The translations under genes were made by a program, and so were the position numbers. Shown here in pieces: positions 63,078 through 64,000 of a stretch of DNA of 64,000 bases. The DNA is from Coleophoma eucalyptorum. Its lineage: Eukaryota; Ascomycota; Leotiomycetes; Helotiales; Dermateaceae. The stretch lies in NCBI GenBank assembly GCA_026120035.1, contig JALRME010000043.1, forward strand, positions 124,001 to 188,000, in the 5' to 3' direction. The notes under the pieces are model-generated. The model saw only the letters and a program-made list of their open reading frames with translations, was not told the origin of the DNA and ran no database searches. How positions within the stretch are numbered: position 1 is the first letter of the stretch; the number at the start of each line of letters is the position of its first letter.

Positions 63078-64000
63078 TTAGCCCTGCTCTTTGTATTTGT
63101 TGTTTTCGATCCACCCAAGAGCCATCTTCAACCCATGGTCTCTGCAGTATTCTTTGATTCGATTGTCACCAAAGTAAACCATGCTTTGCAGCACCGCACT
63201 GCGTTGTCGTTCTCGAAGTCTTCGTTTGACGTTGTCTACCGCACATTTGCGTAGCGCCGCACGCCTGAGCTGTGGAATATCCATTCGGGGAAACTGGATG
63301 GCATCGGCCAAGCTCACAGCATCGAGCAGAGCACAGTTGGCGCCTTTCCCTAACATCGTGGACATACTACCAGAGATTAGACTTTGCTGCCGGAGACAAA
63401 AGCGGGCAACTTACTTAAACACAGAGTCGCCAATCAGTGTCACGCAATCAGATTCCCAGTGCTTGATAACTTGGCAGTCCTGAACCAAGTGTAGCCACCC
63501 TGAGCTTACCATGCAATGTTCTGCCAGCGCGAGTAAGTTTGGGTGGATGTCTGGGTCGTTTTTGGCTCGTATGATACATTCTTCCTTCATTTCTTCCCGA
63601 GACAGTTCGGCGATTGGTTTCTTGTTGATAAATTTGTTGATTGGACTTCCATATCCAAACATAATGAACGACTCGTCCGGGCCGAGCTCATCCTCTGAGA
63701 CAGCGTCCGCCCAAGGTTTAGCGGGGTTGACCCACGAATGGATGATGATATTCTGATTATTAGAACAGAAAGCCTAGCCGCTGCGGTCAGTCGAGATTTT
63801 GGGGCGAAATGGGTTTGGACGGTACGTACCATCGTCCCGCTAGTGGATTGGGCTGGCAGGAGCTGGATTGTGGATGGTGTCAGAGGAATCTTGAAATATA
63901 TGACTGCCGTGCCCGTTCGGCTGATCTTCGTGTTTGGAAGTAATTGTTTCTGAACACGAGAACCAAGACCATCGGCCCCGATCAACAAGTCACACTCATC
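63078..64000 (-). CDS. FAD-dependent monooxygenase, salicylate-hydroxylase type (5' end off window)
   Basis: C-terminal part of a group A flavoprotein monooxygenase. Exons 64000-63830 (partial), 63773-63415 and 63366-63078, joined as [12 protein letters not shown] and [15 protein letters not shown]. The second FAD motif is [12 protein letters not shown] at the window edge, and [12 protein letters not shown] lies in the substrate region. The third FAD motif reads [23 protein letters not shown]; the usual form is GDAAHPMxPxxGQGANxAxxDA, so the conserved His is replaced by Phe. The tail ends [13 protein letters not shown]. The N-terminal GxGxxG fold lies beyond 64000. Substrate unknown. Confidence 0.85.

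Overview
The window reads as nuclear DNA of a filamentous ascomycete (Pezizomycotina). Genes lie on both strands and are split by short introns (about 45-90 nt) with GTAAGT-like donors, CTGAC/CTAAC branch sites and CAG/TAG acceptors. The families are typical of that subphylum: two HET-domain proteins, FluG, a fungal rhodopsin-type seven-helix receptor, a DUF1772 anthrone-oxygenase-like protein, fungal Mediator subunit 5 and NADP-glutamate dehydrogenase. I cannot fix the class from sequence alone. There are no rRNA genes, convincing tRNAs, CRISPR arrays, transposons or prokaryotic operons. All exon boundaries below were read by eye from splice signals, reading frame and family conservation.

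Layout, 1-31 kb. The window opens inside an amidohydrolase (1-1272, minus) that diverges from a UapA/UapC-type purine permease (2068-3949, plus); the shared 0.8 kb promoter carries GATA motifs. Next come Mediator subunit MED5/NUT1 (4033-7253, minus) and an unrecognised 256-aa protein (7669-8439, minus). A gene-poor stretch of about 5 kb follows, holding one small hypothetical gene. Then: a HET protein (13747-15959, plus); a very long GMC oxidoreductase / beta-rich / alpha-beta hydrolase fusion (16474-20645, minus); 3-ketodihydrosphingosine reductase (22808-23933, plus); a divergent complete succinate dehydrogenase flavoprotein paralogue (24235-26412, plus); a CNNM/Mam3-like membrane protein (26864-28214, minus); and a rhodopsin-family receptor with a frame break (30113-31522, minus).

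Layout, 31-64 kb. An amidase (34321-36054, minus), NADP-GDH (36984-38550, minus), an aldo-keto reductase (40233-41183, minus), a 202-aa orphan (41640-42395, minus) and the SSU processome factor Sas10/Utp3 (43070-44928, plus) precede a large secreted Ser/Thr-rich protein with seven tandem Cys-containing units (45295-49423, minus). Then FluG (50847-53461, plus), flavocytochrome b2-like and lactate-2-monooxygenase-like FMN enzymes side by side (54307-57640, minus; the second ends in SKL), the DUF1772 protein (59027-59509, minus), a second HET protein (60142-62568, minus) and an FAD monooxygenase running off the right edge (63078-64000, minus).

How the genes relate. Most neighbours look functionally independent, as is usual in fungi. 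Plausible links are the divergent amidohydrolase/purine permease pair (nucleobase use under nitrogen control) and the two 2-hydroxyacid-oxidising FMN enzymes, one probably peroxisomal. The most unusual object is the tandem-repeat secreted protein at 45.3-49.4 kb. Its introns fall at equivalent places in different repeat units, one uses a GC-AG donor, and one candidate intron still reads like decayed repeat-coding sequence.
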